This document shows positions 9,050 through 17,725 of a DNA stretch of 64,000 nucleotides, one piece after another. The notes below the pieces were generated by a model, which saw nothing but the letters and a program-made list of their open reading frames with translations, was not told where the DNA came from and did no database searches. The position numbers were made by a program, and so were the translations under genes. This DNA comes from Streptococcus australis ATCC 700641 (GTDB lineage Bacteria > Bacillota > Bacilli > Lactobacillales > Streptococcaceae), in contig NZ_GL636091.1 of assembly GCF_000186465.1 (NCBI RefSeq), forward strand, positions 600,152 through 664,151, given 5' to 3'. Each line of letters opens with the position of its first letter. Positions within the stretch are counted from its first letter, which is position 1.

Positions 9050-9055
9050 TATAAT
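9050..9055 (+). promoter_or_regulatory. Likely promoter of the SRRP glycosylation operon
   Basis: TATAAT at 9050-9055 within an AT-rich stretch. TTGACT at 9031 is too close (13 bp) unless the overlapping TAATAA at 9055 is used (18 bp). A roughly 100-nt leader with a gttggagg/ttccaac hairpin precedes the first gene. This is the only good candidate upstream of nine tightly packed genes. Confidence 0.5.
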
Positions 9056-9160
9056 AATAACGTGGTAATAAGGCCGGTTGGAGGTTGATTTTCCAACTAT
9101 TTCAGCCTATTTATACTAATTATTGATGTAAAAAATATGGTTAGATAGAAATGAGGAAAA

Positions 9161-10024
9161 ATGGTAGCTGTAGTCGGTCGGTATTGTGTGTTTTCACATA
9201 AGAATAAGCAATATTCGCGTTATTTTCGGTTGTCACCTGATGGGCAGATCCAAGATATTGGTGGAGAAGGTCATGATAACGAGCGATATTGGGATGTTGA
9301 AAATCATCAGATTCGTTTGTTTTCCAAGGATAAGCAATTGACAGCCACCTTAGCCTGTTGTTATGAGGAGGAAGGTTATTCCTATTGGGAAGGGATGCAT
9401 CAGCAGACCATTCCGCTCGAGTTGCGTCTTTATGATTTGCGATCAGATTTATTCGATTTCAAAACGAAATTCACAAGTCGTCATTTAATTGATTATGGAG
9501 CTTTAACTGTGGGACCACATACTTATGGCATTCCTTTGTTGGTTGACTTTGATCATGGTGGAAAGGTTATCATAGGGGATTATTGCTCTATTGGACAGAA
9601 TGTCTACTTTGTAACCGCCAATCATGCTCTTGACCTGGTGACGACGTATCCTTTTAAGAGCTTAGAAAAATTTTATACAGATCAGTCTTTGCCGATTTCG
9701 GATGACCATGTTCTTTCTAAACCTATTCTTGTAGGGAATGATGTCTGGATTGGTAACAACGTCCAAATTATGGCGGGAGTTACAATTGGAGATGGAGCAG
9801 TAATTGCGGCTGGATCTATTGTGACAAAAGATGTAGCGCCGTATGCAATCGTTGGAGGAAATCCAGCAAAACTCATCCGCTATCGTATTGAAGATGAAGA
9901 ACAACGTTTGGCAATGCAAAAGATTTCCTGGTGGGATTGGCCAGAACAAGTCGTTGCAGAACGACTAGAAAGTATGATGAGTAAGGATCTCTCTGCCTTT
10001 ATTGCAGAATACCTTCCCAAATAA
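9161..10024 (+). CDS. Hexapeptide-repeat acetyltransferase (CatB/XAT-like)
   Basis: A 287-residue protein. The first 105 residues or so are a domain I do not recognise. Residues 115-250 are a left-handed beta-helix acetyltransferase of the CatB/xenobiotic type: repeated (I/V)GDxxxI hexapeptides, catalytic-type NH at TANHAL, and the conserved VGGNPAKLIRYR end. It is expected to transfer acetyl from acetyl-CoA to a sugar hydroxyl. As first gene of the SRRP glycosylation cluster, it probably modifies the SRRP glycan or a precursor. Start supported by gaggaaaa. Unlike the second acetyltransferase of the locus, it lacks the C-terminal accessory domain. Confidence 0.85.
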   Translation: MVAVVGRYCVFSHKNKQYSRYFRLSPDGQIQDIGGEGHDNERYWDVENHQIRLFSKDKQLTATLACCYEEEGYSYWEGMHQQTIPLELRLYDLRSDLFDFKTKFTSRHLIDYGALTVGPHTYGIPLLVDFDHGGKVIIGDYCSIGQNVYFVTANHALDLVTTYPFKSLEKFYTDQSLPISDDHVLSKPILVGNDVWIGNNVQIMAGVTIGDGAVIAAGSIVTKDVAPYAIVGGNPAKLIRYRIEDEEQRLAMQKISWWDWPEQVVAERLESMMSKDLSAFIAEYLPK

Positions 10025-10042
10025 TAAAAGTAAAAAGTAAAA

Positions 10043-12136
10043 ATGACAGAAAAAGTTAGTGTAATTGTACCCGTATATAACGTTGAAAAATACCTTAGAC
10101 AGTGTTTGGATAGCATTCTTCAGCAGACCTATCAAAATCTTGAGATCCTAATCATCAATGATGGCTCAACAGATGGAAGTGATACGATTTGTCGAGAGTA
10201 TCTTGAAAAAGATGAGCGAATAACCTATCATGTTAAGGAAAATTTCGGTGTTTTTGATACCAGAGTGATAGGACTGCAAGAAGCATCTGGTGCCTATGTG
10301 ACCTTTGTTGATTCAGATGATTGGATAGAGAAAACCTATATTGAAGAACTGTATGATAAACTAATAACTTATCATGCAGATATAGTGGCCGCTAATTATT
10401 ATCTCTTTAATGATGCAGAGAGCCTTTTTTATTTCTTTATGGGGGAGCAGGATTATTATGAGCGCCTCTACACCCCTGTACAGCTGATTGATGGACTTTA
10501 TGAAACAAAGTTTAATAAGAGTTTTGCGCTCCTCTCTGCTTGGGGGAAACTTTACAAACGTTCCTTGTTTGATGAGTTACGATTTTCAGAGGATCGAATA
10601 GGAGAGGATCGTTTCTTGAGCCTCAAGGCTTTTTTGAGCAGTGAGAGAGTGGTTTATCTGAATAAGGGTTTATATGCTTATCGAGAACGTACTGGTAGTC
10701 TCTCTCATACATGGACTGGGGAGTGGATGCCTGCCTTGGTTTTTGCGATGGAGGAAAAATTGGCACTTTTAGCCAACCGGGGATATCCTCTTGAAAAAAC
10801 GATCAATCTTTATCAAATGATGTTAAAAGTATGTTTGGCAAATAGTCGATTTCATGGTTTAGAGAATAGTGAGGCTTATCGACAAATGACGGAAAAATAC
10901 CAAGCCTTGAGTTTGATACCACAACCGCATCGTGGAGAAAAACGGGCTATTGTTTTGGCTGCCAATTATCCTTATCTAGATCAGGTTTTGGCAACGATGA
11001 AATCAGTCCTTTACCACCATCGGAATATCCGCTTTTACCTCATCAATGGTGATTTTCCACAGGAGTGGTTTACGGGGATGAATCGTCATCTTGTTCGTTT
11101 TGATAGTGACATTGTAAATTGTCGTGTCACGAGTTCGCAGATCCAACAGTACAAGACAGATATATCTTATACCGTTTTCTTGAGGTACTTTATTTCGGAT
11201 TTTGTTAAAGAAGAGCGCGTGATTTACATGGATTGTGATATGGTAGTGACGGGGCCACTTGATGATCTATTTACAATGGATCTAAAGGGATATCCTGTCG
11301 CAGCAGTCCGAGATTATGGGGGACGTGTCTTTTACCACCGAGAAATCTTCAATGCAGGCTTTTTAGTGATTGACAATGCTTATTGGAGAGCCAAACAAAT
11401 GAGTCAATACCTGATTGAAATGACGAATGAATGGCACGATCGAGTGGATCAGGCAGATCAATCTATTTTAAATATGGTATTTGAAAACAATTGGTATGAA
11501 CTGCCATTTGATCTGAATCATGTTGTGCTGCACAATCATTTTACAGATTATCAAATTCCAGAAGGTCAAGAGTTTCCAAAGGTTCTCCATTATTTATCTC
11601 ATAGGAAACCATGGTTTCCGCTAGCGGCACAGACCTATCGAGATGTTTGGTGGTTTTATGCGCAATTGGATTGGTCTGAAGTTTCTAATAATGTTGATTT
11701 ATTTCCGCTGCGTGAAGTAGATCTCTACCCAGAAGGTCGTCTGCTTACTTGCTTGGTTTATACGAGTGTAGCTGAGATTCCTCATTTGGAAGATATGATT
11801 CAACGCTTACCGAATGTTTGCTTTAAGATTGCTGCGCGTGTTCTAGTATCCGACGAGCTTGCACGCCTGCTCGTCTACCCAAATGTAACTGTATACTCAG
11901 GAATTAATAACATGCCTAACCTAGATGCAGAGTTAGTTACCTTGAGTGATGTATTACTGGATATCAATCCTGGCGAAAAGACAATAGAAATCTTAGATCG
12001 TTTTCAGTTGGAAGATAAGCCAATCTTGGCTTTTGAAGAAGTGAAATCGACAGAGCATTATCAACAGGTATTCCCAATGGAAGATTGGCAAGGATTGGTT
12101 GATGCGATTTGTAATATGAGAAAGGTACGAGAATAA
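10043..12136 (+). CDS. Three-domain glycosyltransferase: GT2 + GT8 + accessory domain
   Basis: A 697-residue fusion. Residues 1-290: GT2 fold (NDGSTDGS; acidic motif VDSDDW). Residues 305-555: GT8 fold (RAIVLAANYPY start, DCD metal motif in MDCDMVV, FNAGFLVIDN, HYLSHRKPW). Residues 566-690: the locus-specific accessory domain (FKIAA, NVTVY, LLDIN). The two catalytic domains should add two successive sugars to the SRRP glycan. Donors cannot be read from sequence, but GT8 members of such loci are commonly galactosyl- or glucosyltransferases. The ribosome binding site is poor (AT-rich), unlike its neighbours. The next gene begins immediately after the stop. Confidence 0.88.
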   Translation: MTEKVSVIVPVYNVEKYLRQCLDSILQQTYQNLEILIINDGSTDGSDTICREYLEKDERITYHVKENFGVFDTRVIGLQEASGAYVTFVDSDDWIEKTYIEELYDKLITYHADIVAANYYLFNDAESLFYFFMGEQDYYERLYTPVQLIDGLYETKFNKSFALLSAWGKLYKRSLFDELRFSEDRIGEDRFLSLKAFLSSERVVYLNKGLYAYRERTGSLSHTWTGEWMPALVFAMEEKLALLANRGYPLEKTINLYQMMLKVCLANSRFHGLENSEAYRQMTEKYQALSLIPQPHRGEKRAIVLAANYPYLDQVLATMKSVLYHHRNIRFYLINGDFPQEWFTGMNRHLVRFDSDIVNCRVTSSQIQQYKTDISYTVFLRYFISDFVKEERVIYMDCDMVVTGPLDDLFTMDLKGYPVAAVRDYGGRVFYHREIFNAGFLVIDNAYWRAKQMSQYLIEMTNEWHDRVDQADQSILNMVFENNWYELPFDLNHVVLHNHFTDYQIPEGQEFPKVLHYLSHRKPWFPLAAQTYRDVWWFYAQLDWSEVSNNVDLFPLREVDLYPEGRLLTCLVYTSVAEIPHLEDMIQRLPNVCFKIAARVLVSDELARLLVYPNVTVYSGINNMPNLDAELVTLSDVLLDINPGEKTIEILDRFQLEDKPILAFEEVKSTEHYQQVFPMEDWQGLVDAICNMRKVRE

Positions 12137-13000
12137 ATGAAAGAATTTCAATTGGATGGTAAATTTCAACAGATTTCAATTGATCCTACAGCTCATGTCG
12201 AACTGGGGCAGGATGTTACCTTGCGTTCTTTTGTTTGCCTAGAGGTGGGAAATGGAGCAACCCTGAAACTCGGAAATCGCGTTTTCTTTAATATTAACTG
12301 TTCCATTCATTGTGGATATCATATTGAAATTGGTAAGGATACCATGTTTGGAGATGGCGTTCGTATTTTCGATAGTAATCATCAATATTCCAACTACCAC
12401 GTAGAAAAAATCGCTTTTAATTACGGAAAGATCTCGATCGGAAAAAATTGTTGGATTGGTGCCAATGTTGTGATTCTTAAGGGAGTCACGATCGGTGACA
12501 ATGTTATTATTGGTGCAGGAGCAGTCATTCATAAAGATATTCCAAGTAACTCCATTGTTGTAAGTAAAGAGGAACTCATCATAAAAGAGCGTCCTCAATT
12601 AGAGCATCATGTCTTTACTCTGACAGCTTCAGACACTCTGGAAAATCTGACTTATTTGGTAGAAAATCTTCCAGAAGTTTCGTTTCATATTGCAGCCAAG
12701 ACCAATGTTTCAAATCGCTTAGAAGCCTTTAAAAAGTATGACAATGTAACGTTATACACAAACGTCCACCATGATGATATTATAGAGGATTTATTGGATC
12801 AATCAGAAATCTACCTGGATATTAATCATTGGGATCAGGTGGATTCTATTGTAGATCGGGCATTTGAAAAGGGAAAACCAGTCTTTGCTTTTGATAATGT
12901 AGCTCACAGGGCAGAGTTGGGTGGTAGTATATTTTCTCATCAGTATCCTGAAATGATGGTGGAAGAAATTAAATCTTATCTGGCCACATTGGCTGATTAG
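12137..13000 (+). CDS. Hexapeptide acetyltransferase fused to the accessory domain
   Basis: A 287-residue protein. Residues 1-150 form a left-handed beta-helix acetyltransferase (WbbJ/maltose-acetyltransferase-like: HCGYHIEIG, DSNHQYSN, GKNCWIGANVVILKGVTIG, GAGAVI). Residues 157-285 are the accessory domain (FHIAA, NVTLY, YLDIN). That domain is otherwise found on glycosyltransferases of this locus, so the fusion ties this acetyltransferase to the same glycoprotein substrate. ATG directly abuts the previous stop codon. Its acetyl acceptor is inferred to be an SRRP glycan sugar. Confidence 0.85.
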   Translation: MKEFQLDGKFQQISIDPTAHVELGQDVTLRSFVCLEVGNGATLKLGNRVFFNINCSIHCGYHIEIGKDTMFGDGVRIFDSNHQYSNYHVEKIAFNYGKISIGKNCWIGANVVILKGVTIGDNVIIGAGAVIHKDIPSNSIVVSKEELIIKERPQLEHHVFTLTASDTLENLTYLVENLPEVSFHIAAKTNVSNRLEAFKKYDNVTLYTNVHHDDIIEDLLDQSEIYLDINHWDQVDSIVDRAFEKGKPVFAFDNVAHRAELGGSIFSHQYPEMMVEEIKSYLATLAD

Positions 13001-13058
13001 ACTTGTGGAGAGAGAAAGAACGTTATCAGAGTACAACTGGAACTTGCTTGGAGGAGAG

Positions 13059-14528
13059 ATGATTTACACTTTTAATCTGATGGTGGAATTAGAGCCTAAC
13101 GGTGTCGATGTTGCCCAGGCTTACCGTGGACAAATCTTTAGGAAACTGGGGTGCCCAGCACGCTTTGTCTTTACGCAAGTTCCTCCTAGATATAAATGGG
13201 ATTACTATTTGTCTTTAGGATATGCTGAAGATGAAATCATTTTAGTACATATGCTACTGACAGATCAGCGTGATATGACCTTGACAATGAGTGTGGAGAA
13301 AATGAAGCAAGGTTTGAATCTTCAATCCACTCCAATTGAACGAAATCAAGAGTTAATATTTCCGGAAGAGAATGGGATTTCGCTTGTCTTTCATCGAAAT
13401 ACTCTTAAGTCAAACTATGTTGATTATGTCGATTATTATGTAGCTGGTCATCTTCTTAGGAGGGAACATTACGGGAGTGTAAAGCTTTATACAGAATATT
13501 TTACAGCTGTTCCCACTGATGCGGGCTTAGAAGCAAGAGTCTTTCGCCGCCTTTTTTATAATTTGGATGGTTCCGTAGCTTTGGAGGAAATCAAAAAAAC
13601 ACCAGGTGATCTGATGAAGTCGGTCTATCGGCAGGGAGATCATTGGTTTTATAATGAGTCGGAGCTTTTGAGCCAAGCGATCAGCACCTTACAGTTCTCT
13701 GCAAAAGACCATATTATTGTGGATCGTTTAGAGCGTCTTCCCTTTACACAGACTCTTTTAAAAATGAAGGGAGAAGCAACCTTATCGTGTGTCCTTCATT
13801 CGATACACCATTGGGGCGACTGTATCAATTCAGAATATTTTCTTCTTTTTCAGTATGCTAACTATTTCGATCATATCATTGTATCTACGGAAGCTCAAAA
13901 GGAAGAATTAGAACGGGATCTGTCGACGGATAAGTCTGTATCGGTCTTGCCTGTCGGTGGACTTGAAGGCTTGCAATATGCTGATAATCGCAAACCTTAT
14001 AGCTTGATGATTGCGGCCCGGTTTGTGCGAAGAAAGAGATTGGACCTAGCGATCGATGCGGTAGTAGCCTTGCATAAAAAAATTCCAGAGGTTACATTGG
14101 ACATTTATGGTCAAGGTATGCTTTGGCAAGAAATAGAAGAAAAAATTAAGCAGTTAAATGCTCAAAGTTATATTCATCTCAAGGGGCACCAAGACCTTCA
14201 AACTCGTTTTAAGGAGTATGAACTTTATTTAGCCACTTCCGAGTGGGAAACATTTGGCTTAACCTTGTTAGAGGCGATAGGATCTGGTCTTGTCATGGTG
14301 GGGACAGATGTCCCTTATGGGAATCCCACTTTTATAAAAAATGATCAAAATGGTTTTCTCATTCCGTTTGTAGATCGATCACATGAAGAAGTGGTTGCTG
14401 ACTTGAATGGAGCTATGCAGAAGGCTTTCAAGCACTTGAATAGACTAAGAGAAGGTTCTTATGAATTGGCGAAACACTACATGACAGATCAAATGATGGG
14501 ACAATGGAGAGATTTTTTGGTGAAATAG
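13059..14528 (+). CDS. GtfA-like O-GlcNAc transferase subunit (first copy)
   Basis: A 489-residue GT-B protein of the accessory-Sec GtfA family (GT4). The frame is open to 13005, but ATG 13059 is chosen: it has ggaggaga directly upstream and gives the conserved opening (MIYTFNLMVELEPNGVDVAQAYR, compare the second copy). The EX7E catalytic pattern is kept in ETFGLTLLEAIGSG. GtfA with GtfB forms the complex that puts the first GlcNAc on Ser/Thr of SRRPs. This copy is clearly diverged from the gtfA at 37326. Together with the next gene it is a second, complete initiating pair, reminiscent of GtfE/GtfF in S. salivarius. Confidence 0.85.
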   Translation: MIYTFNLMVELEPNGVDVAQAYRGQIFRKLGCPARFVFTQVPPRYKWDYYLSLGYAEDEIILVHMLLTDQRDMTLTMSVEKMKQGLNLQSTPIERNQELIFPEENGISLVFHRNTLKSNYVDYVDYYVAGHLLRREHYGSVKLYTEYFTAVPTDAGLEARVFRRLFYNLDGSVALEEIKKTPGDLMKSVYRQGDHWFYNESELLSQAISTLQFSAKDHIIVDRLERLPFTQTLLKMKGEATLSCVLHSIHHWGDCINSEYFLLFQYANYFDHIIVSTEAQKEELERDLSTDKSVSVLPVGGLEGLQYADNRKPYSLMIAARFVRRKRLDLAIDAVVALHKKIPEVTLDIYGQGMLWQEIEEKIKQLNAQSYIHLKGHQDLQTRFKEYELYLATSEWETFGLTLLEAIGSGLVMVGTDVPYGNPTFIKNDQNGFLIPFVDRSHEEVVADLNGAMQKAFKHLNRLREGSYELAKHYMTDQMMGQWRDFLVK

Positions 14529-14541
14529 GGGAAGAATAGCG

Positions 14542-15780
14542 ATGTATTATCTAGTCAATGAATGGACCTTAGACGACGAGAGATTGAGGAAGGACTTAGA
14601 ACAAATTGGCCTATCAATCCAATCTCTACAGTTAGAAAATGTTCTGGATTCTATTTTTTCCAATCAGAAAGTGGACTCACCTCTGCATATGACCAGTCTT
14701 CCGCTACCCCCGTTTTGGGAAGTGTATGTGAATGGGGATGTTGTTGCTGATGGAGTGAAGAGGGGAAAGATAGACTGTTTTCAGGATCGCCCTCAAAGGG
14801 TTAAAAAAGTAGATTGGTATGATCCAGATGGTCATTGCTCTGCGAGTGACCACTATGATCGATCTGGTAGCCTCTTTCTGAAAGAAGTTTGGAGTGCAAA
14901 TGAACGCCATTTCTCTATTTATACGAATGATAGAATGGGGAAACTCTATCTATTCCATCAACACGATCGTGCGATCTACCAAGCGATCGATGGGTTAGAA
15001 CAGGGGTTTTCCTCTATAGAAGACGCGAAAAAGGCCCTTCTTCAAGAAGCTCTTTTGCAGGCTGAAACAGTCTTCTTGTCTGATCCAGAATTGTTGAAGG
15101 CCTTACCCAAACTTGAGAAGGAACAGATTATCTTCTATGGTCGGTCAACTCTTTCTGAAGCAGAACTTGCTCCTCTGGTGGACAAGGGTGTAAAAGTGTT
15201 CGTTCGTGAGCCTAACATTGATATGGCGCCTCATTCGCTAGTATTTTTCCCGACCTATTTGGGAGATTTGAGGGAATTTCAGCCACAGGTTCTTATTTTG
15301 ACAAATACACAAGAGATCGAACAGATTGAAGTTCTTGTGACCGCTCTTCCTCATTTTCAGTTTCATATTGCAGCCTTGACAGAAATGGGGGAACGATTAG
15401 TGCGTCTCAATGATTACCCAAATGTTTACCTTTATCCAGGGATTTCAGATGATAATTATGAGTGGTTATTAGATAAATGCCGTATCTACCTAGATATCGC
15501 TTATGCAGATGAAATTTTAGACGGAAATCGAATGGCTCTTGAAAAAGGAATGGTTTTATATGCCTTTGAAGAAACCTGTCACCGACCAAATGTCTATACA
15601 AAAGATCACTTGTTTCAAAAAGATTCCGTTACAGACTTGCTCGATGAACTATCTCAGCTGGAAGATCCTAAAAGATATCAATCAGCCTATGATAAGCAAA
15701 AGATGCATCCGACGCTAGCAACAAAAGAAGAGTTAAAGAGGATGGTTCAAATGACAGAAAATAAAGAAGGGAAACTATGA
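14542..15780 (+). CDS. GtfB-like partner subunit (first copy)
   Basis: A 412-residue protein resembling the GtfB co-activator. The N-terminal part (to about 230) is beta-rich ([17 protein letters not shown] ... [13 protein letters not shown]). The C-terminal part (about 250-375) is the accessory Rossmann-like domain (FHIAA, NVYLYP, YLDIA). It is 39 residues shorter than the gtfB at 38824. GtfB binds the acceptor peptide and stabilises GtfA. It lies 13 bp behind the GtfA-like gene and overlaps gtf3 by 4 bp (ATGA), so all three are co-translated. Confidence 0.8.
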   Translation: MYYLVNEWTLDDERLRKDLEQIGLSIQSLQLENVLDSIFSNQKVDSPLHMTSLPLPPFWEVYVNGDVVADGVKRGKIDCFQDRPQRVKKVDWYDPDGHCSASDHYDRSGSLFLKEVWSANERHFSIYTNDRMGKLYLFHQHDRAIYQAIDGLEQGFSSIEDAKKALLQEALLQAETVFLSDPELLKALPKLEKEQIIFYGRSTLSEAELAPLVDKGVKVFVREPNIDMAPHSLVFFPTYLGDLREFQPQVLILTNTQEIEQIEVLVTALPHFQFHIAALTEMGERLVRLNDYPNVYLYPGISDDNYEWLLDKCRIYLDIAYADEILDGNRMALEKGMVLYAFEETCHRPNVYTKDHLFQKDSVTDLLDELSQLEDPKRYQSAYDKQKMHPTLATKEELKRMVQMTENKEGKL

Positions 15781-16787
15781 CGAAAGTACATATTACAAAT
15801 CTATATGGTATGGCAGGCGATAGCACTGTAATCTTAGCTCAGAATGCTGTGACAGAAATTGCACGTTCAATGGGTTTTCGTGAAATCGGAATCTATTTTT
15901 ACAATATCACGACAGATAGTCCAGGGGAACGAAGCAAGCGTCTGGATGGGATCATGGCTAGTATCTCATTTGGAGATATTGTTATCTTTCAATCACCAAC
16001 TTGGAATGGTTGGGAATTTGATGCGGAATTTGTAGCGAAGATGAAGGATCTGAGGGTCAAATTAGTGGTGTTCATCCATGACGTTGTCCCACTGATGTTC
16101 CGAGATAATGCCTACCTCATGCCAGTTTATATGGATATGTTCAACCAAGCAGATGTTATTATTGCGCCATCACAGCAGATGGTAGATTGTCTGCGTAAAG
16201 AAGGGCTAACGGTGAAAAAAGTCTTGATTCAAGAATTTTGGGATCATCCTCATAACCTCAATTTGAACCAACCAGTATTTAAAAAAGAGATTTTCTTTGC
16301 AGGATCTTTGACACGTTTTCCAGAGTTGCAAAATTGGGTTTATGAAACCCCTTTGCGAGTTTTTGCGAATGAGCCAAAGAGCAATCCAGAAGCCAATTTG
16401 GTGATTGAAGGATGGAAGCGCAATGAAGAACTCCTGATGGAACTCTCAAGGGGAGGTTTTGGCCTTGTCTGGAATACCCAGTACAACGATGGGGAGAATG
16501 TTGACTACTATGAAATGAATATTTCACATAAGCTCAGCACCTATCTTGCAGCAGGAATTCCTGTGATTGTACCCAACACCTTATCAAATAGTCATCTGAT
16601 AGAAGAGCGTGGTTTAGGCTTTGCTGTGAACAGTTTGGCAGAGGCTGATCAATTGGTTCAAAATATGGATCCGAAAATGTATCAAGAGATCAGTAGTAGG
16701 GCTCAAAGCTTTGCTTTCCTCCTTAAAGAGGGCTATATCACTAAGAAGTTGTTAGTCGATTCAATCTTTTGCCTGGCCTGCAAGTGA
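15777..16787 (+). CDS. gtf3: Gtf3/Nss: second-step glucosyltransferase
   Basis: A 336-residue GT-B enzyme closely resembling streptococcal Gtf3 (Nss), which adds glucose from UDP-glucose to the GlcNAc placed by GtfA/GtfB. Visible features are the opening [27 protein letters not shown], the mid-protein [10 protein letters not shown], and the donor-site stretch [17 protein letters not shown]. Family length is about 330. The ATG overlaps the GtfB-like stop. It is a cytoplasmic protein and the second enzyme of the glycan pathway. A 44-bp AT-rich gap separates it from the next gene. Confidence 0.87.
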   Translation: MTKVHITNLYGMAGDSTVILAQNAVTEIARSMGFREIGIYFYNITTDSPGERSKRLDGIMASISFGDIVIFQSPTWNGWEFDAEFVAKMKDLRVKLVVFIHDVVPLMFRDNAYLMPVYMDMFNQADVIIAPSQQMVDCLRKEGLTVKKVLIQEFWDHPHNLNLNQPVFKKEIFFAGSLTRFPELQNWVYETPLRVFANEPKSNPEANLVIEGWKRNEELLMELSRGGFGLVWNTQYNDGENVDYYEMNISHKLSTYLAAGIPVIVPNTLSNSHLIEERGLGFAVNSLAEADQLVQNMDPKMYQEISSRAQSFAFLLKEGYITKKLLVDSIFCLACK

Positions 16788-16831
16788 TGAATTTCTTTCA
16801 CATCGCACTCTCTGCTAAAATATAAAAGAAA

Positions 16832-17725
16832 ATGAAAAAAATGGAAAAAATTAGTGTCATCGTCCCTGTGTATAATTCAGAGGCTTATCTTGAAAATTGC
16901 TTAAATAGTATCATCCAACAGACCTATCAAAATTTAGAAATTATCTTAGTCAACGATGGTTCAACGGATGGTTCTGCCGCTATTTGCCAACGCTACAAGA
17001 TTCAGGACCCTCGAGTGAAGGTCTATCATAAGCCTAATGGAGGAGTTGGATCAAGCCGGAATCGTGCTTTAGAAGCGGTGACGGGTGACTATATTCTCTT
17101 TGTGGATAACGATGATTGGTTGGAACTGGATCATATCGAGAGTTTATATCATTTGCTGAAAAAAGCAGATGCAGATATTGCAATTGGAAATTTCACTCAA
17201 TTTATGGAAGAAGAGGGGAACTTTTTAATCCATGTTGGGGGAAATGATTATTTCGAGCGTGTCTATTCTCCTTTTGAGTGGTTCCAACATCAATATGAAG
17301 GACAATATAATCTGAGCCAATGTTTCACGGTCCCTTGGGCAAAGCTTTATAAGGTGGAATTGTTTAAGGAGATTGTTTATCCAACAGATAAAACGGTAGA
17401 GGATGATTATACGACCTACAAGGTCTATCTACAAGCCGATAAAATTGTCTATATGAACCGTGCCATCTATCTGCATCGTAAACGTGAGACAAGTGTGACT
17501 AAAACGGTCAATCTTGCAGATGTTTATCCGTTACAAAGTATCGAAGAACGCATGATGATTCTTCAATTGATCGGAGCTCCAAAGGGCTTAATAGATGCAG
17601 AAATTGCTGCTTACAAGTGGCGATTGGCCATTCATGAAGAAGAGACCTTAAAACATGGAGACATGGAAGCTTACCAGCAAGTACTGGTAAAAAGACGGAT
17701 CAAGGAGAAGAGTGTTCATGCATGA
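16832..17725 (+). CDS. Family 2 glycosyltransferase
   Basis: A 297-residue single-domain GT2 enzyme. The nucleotide-sugar motif is NDGSTDGSAA and the acidic metal motif VDNDDW. It is very similar to the GT2 domain of the 697-residue protein at 10043 (identical PVYN, LNSIIQQTYQNLEI-type opening), so the two probably arose by duplication. It has no C-terminal accessory domain, unlike several neighbours. The start may be ATG 16832 or 16841; the ribosome binding site is weak. It overlaps the next gene. Expected to add one sugar to the growing SRRP glycan; donor unknown. Confidence 0.87.
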   Translation: MKKMEKISVIVPVYNSEAYLENCLNSIIQQTYQNLEIILVNDGSTDGSAAICQRYKIQDPRVKVYHKPNGGVGSSRNRALEAVTGDYILFVDNDDWLELDHIESLYHLLKKADADIAIGNFTQFMEEEGNFLIHVGGNDYFERVYSPFEWFQHQYEGQYNLSQCFTVPWAKLYKVELFKEIVYPTDKTVEDDYTTYKVYLQADKIVYMNRAIYLHRKRETSVTKTVNLADVYPLQSIEERMMILQLIGAPKGLIDAEIAAYKWRLAIHEEETLKHGDMEAYQQVLVKRRIKEKSVHA

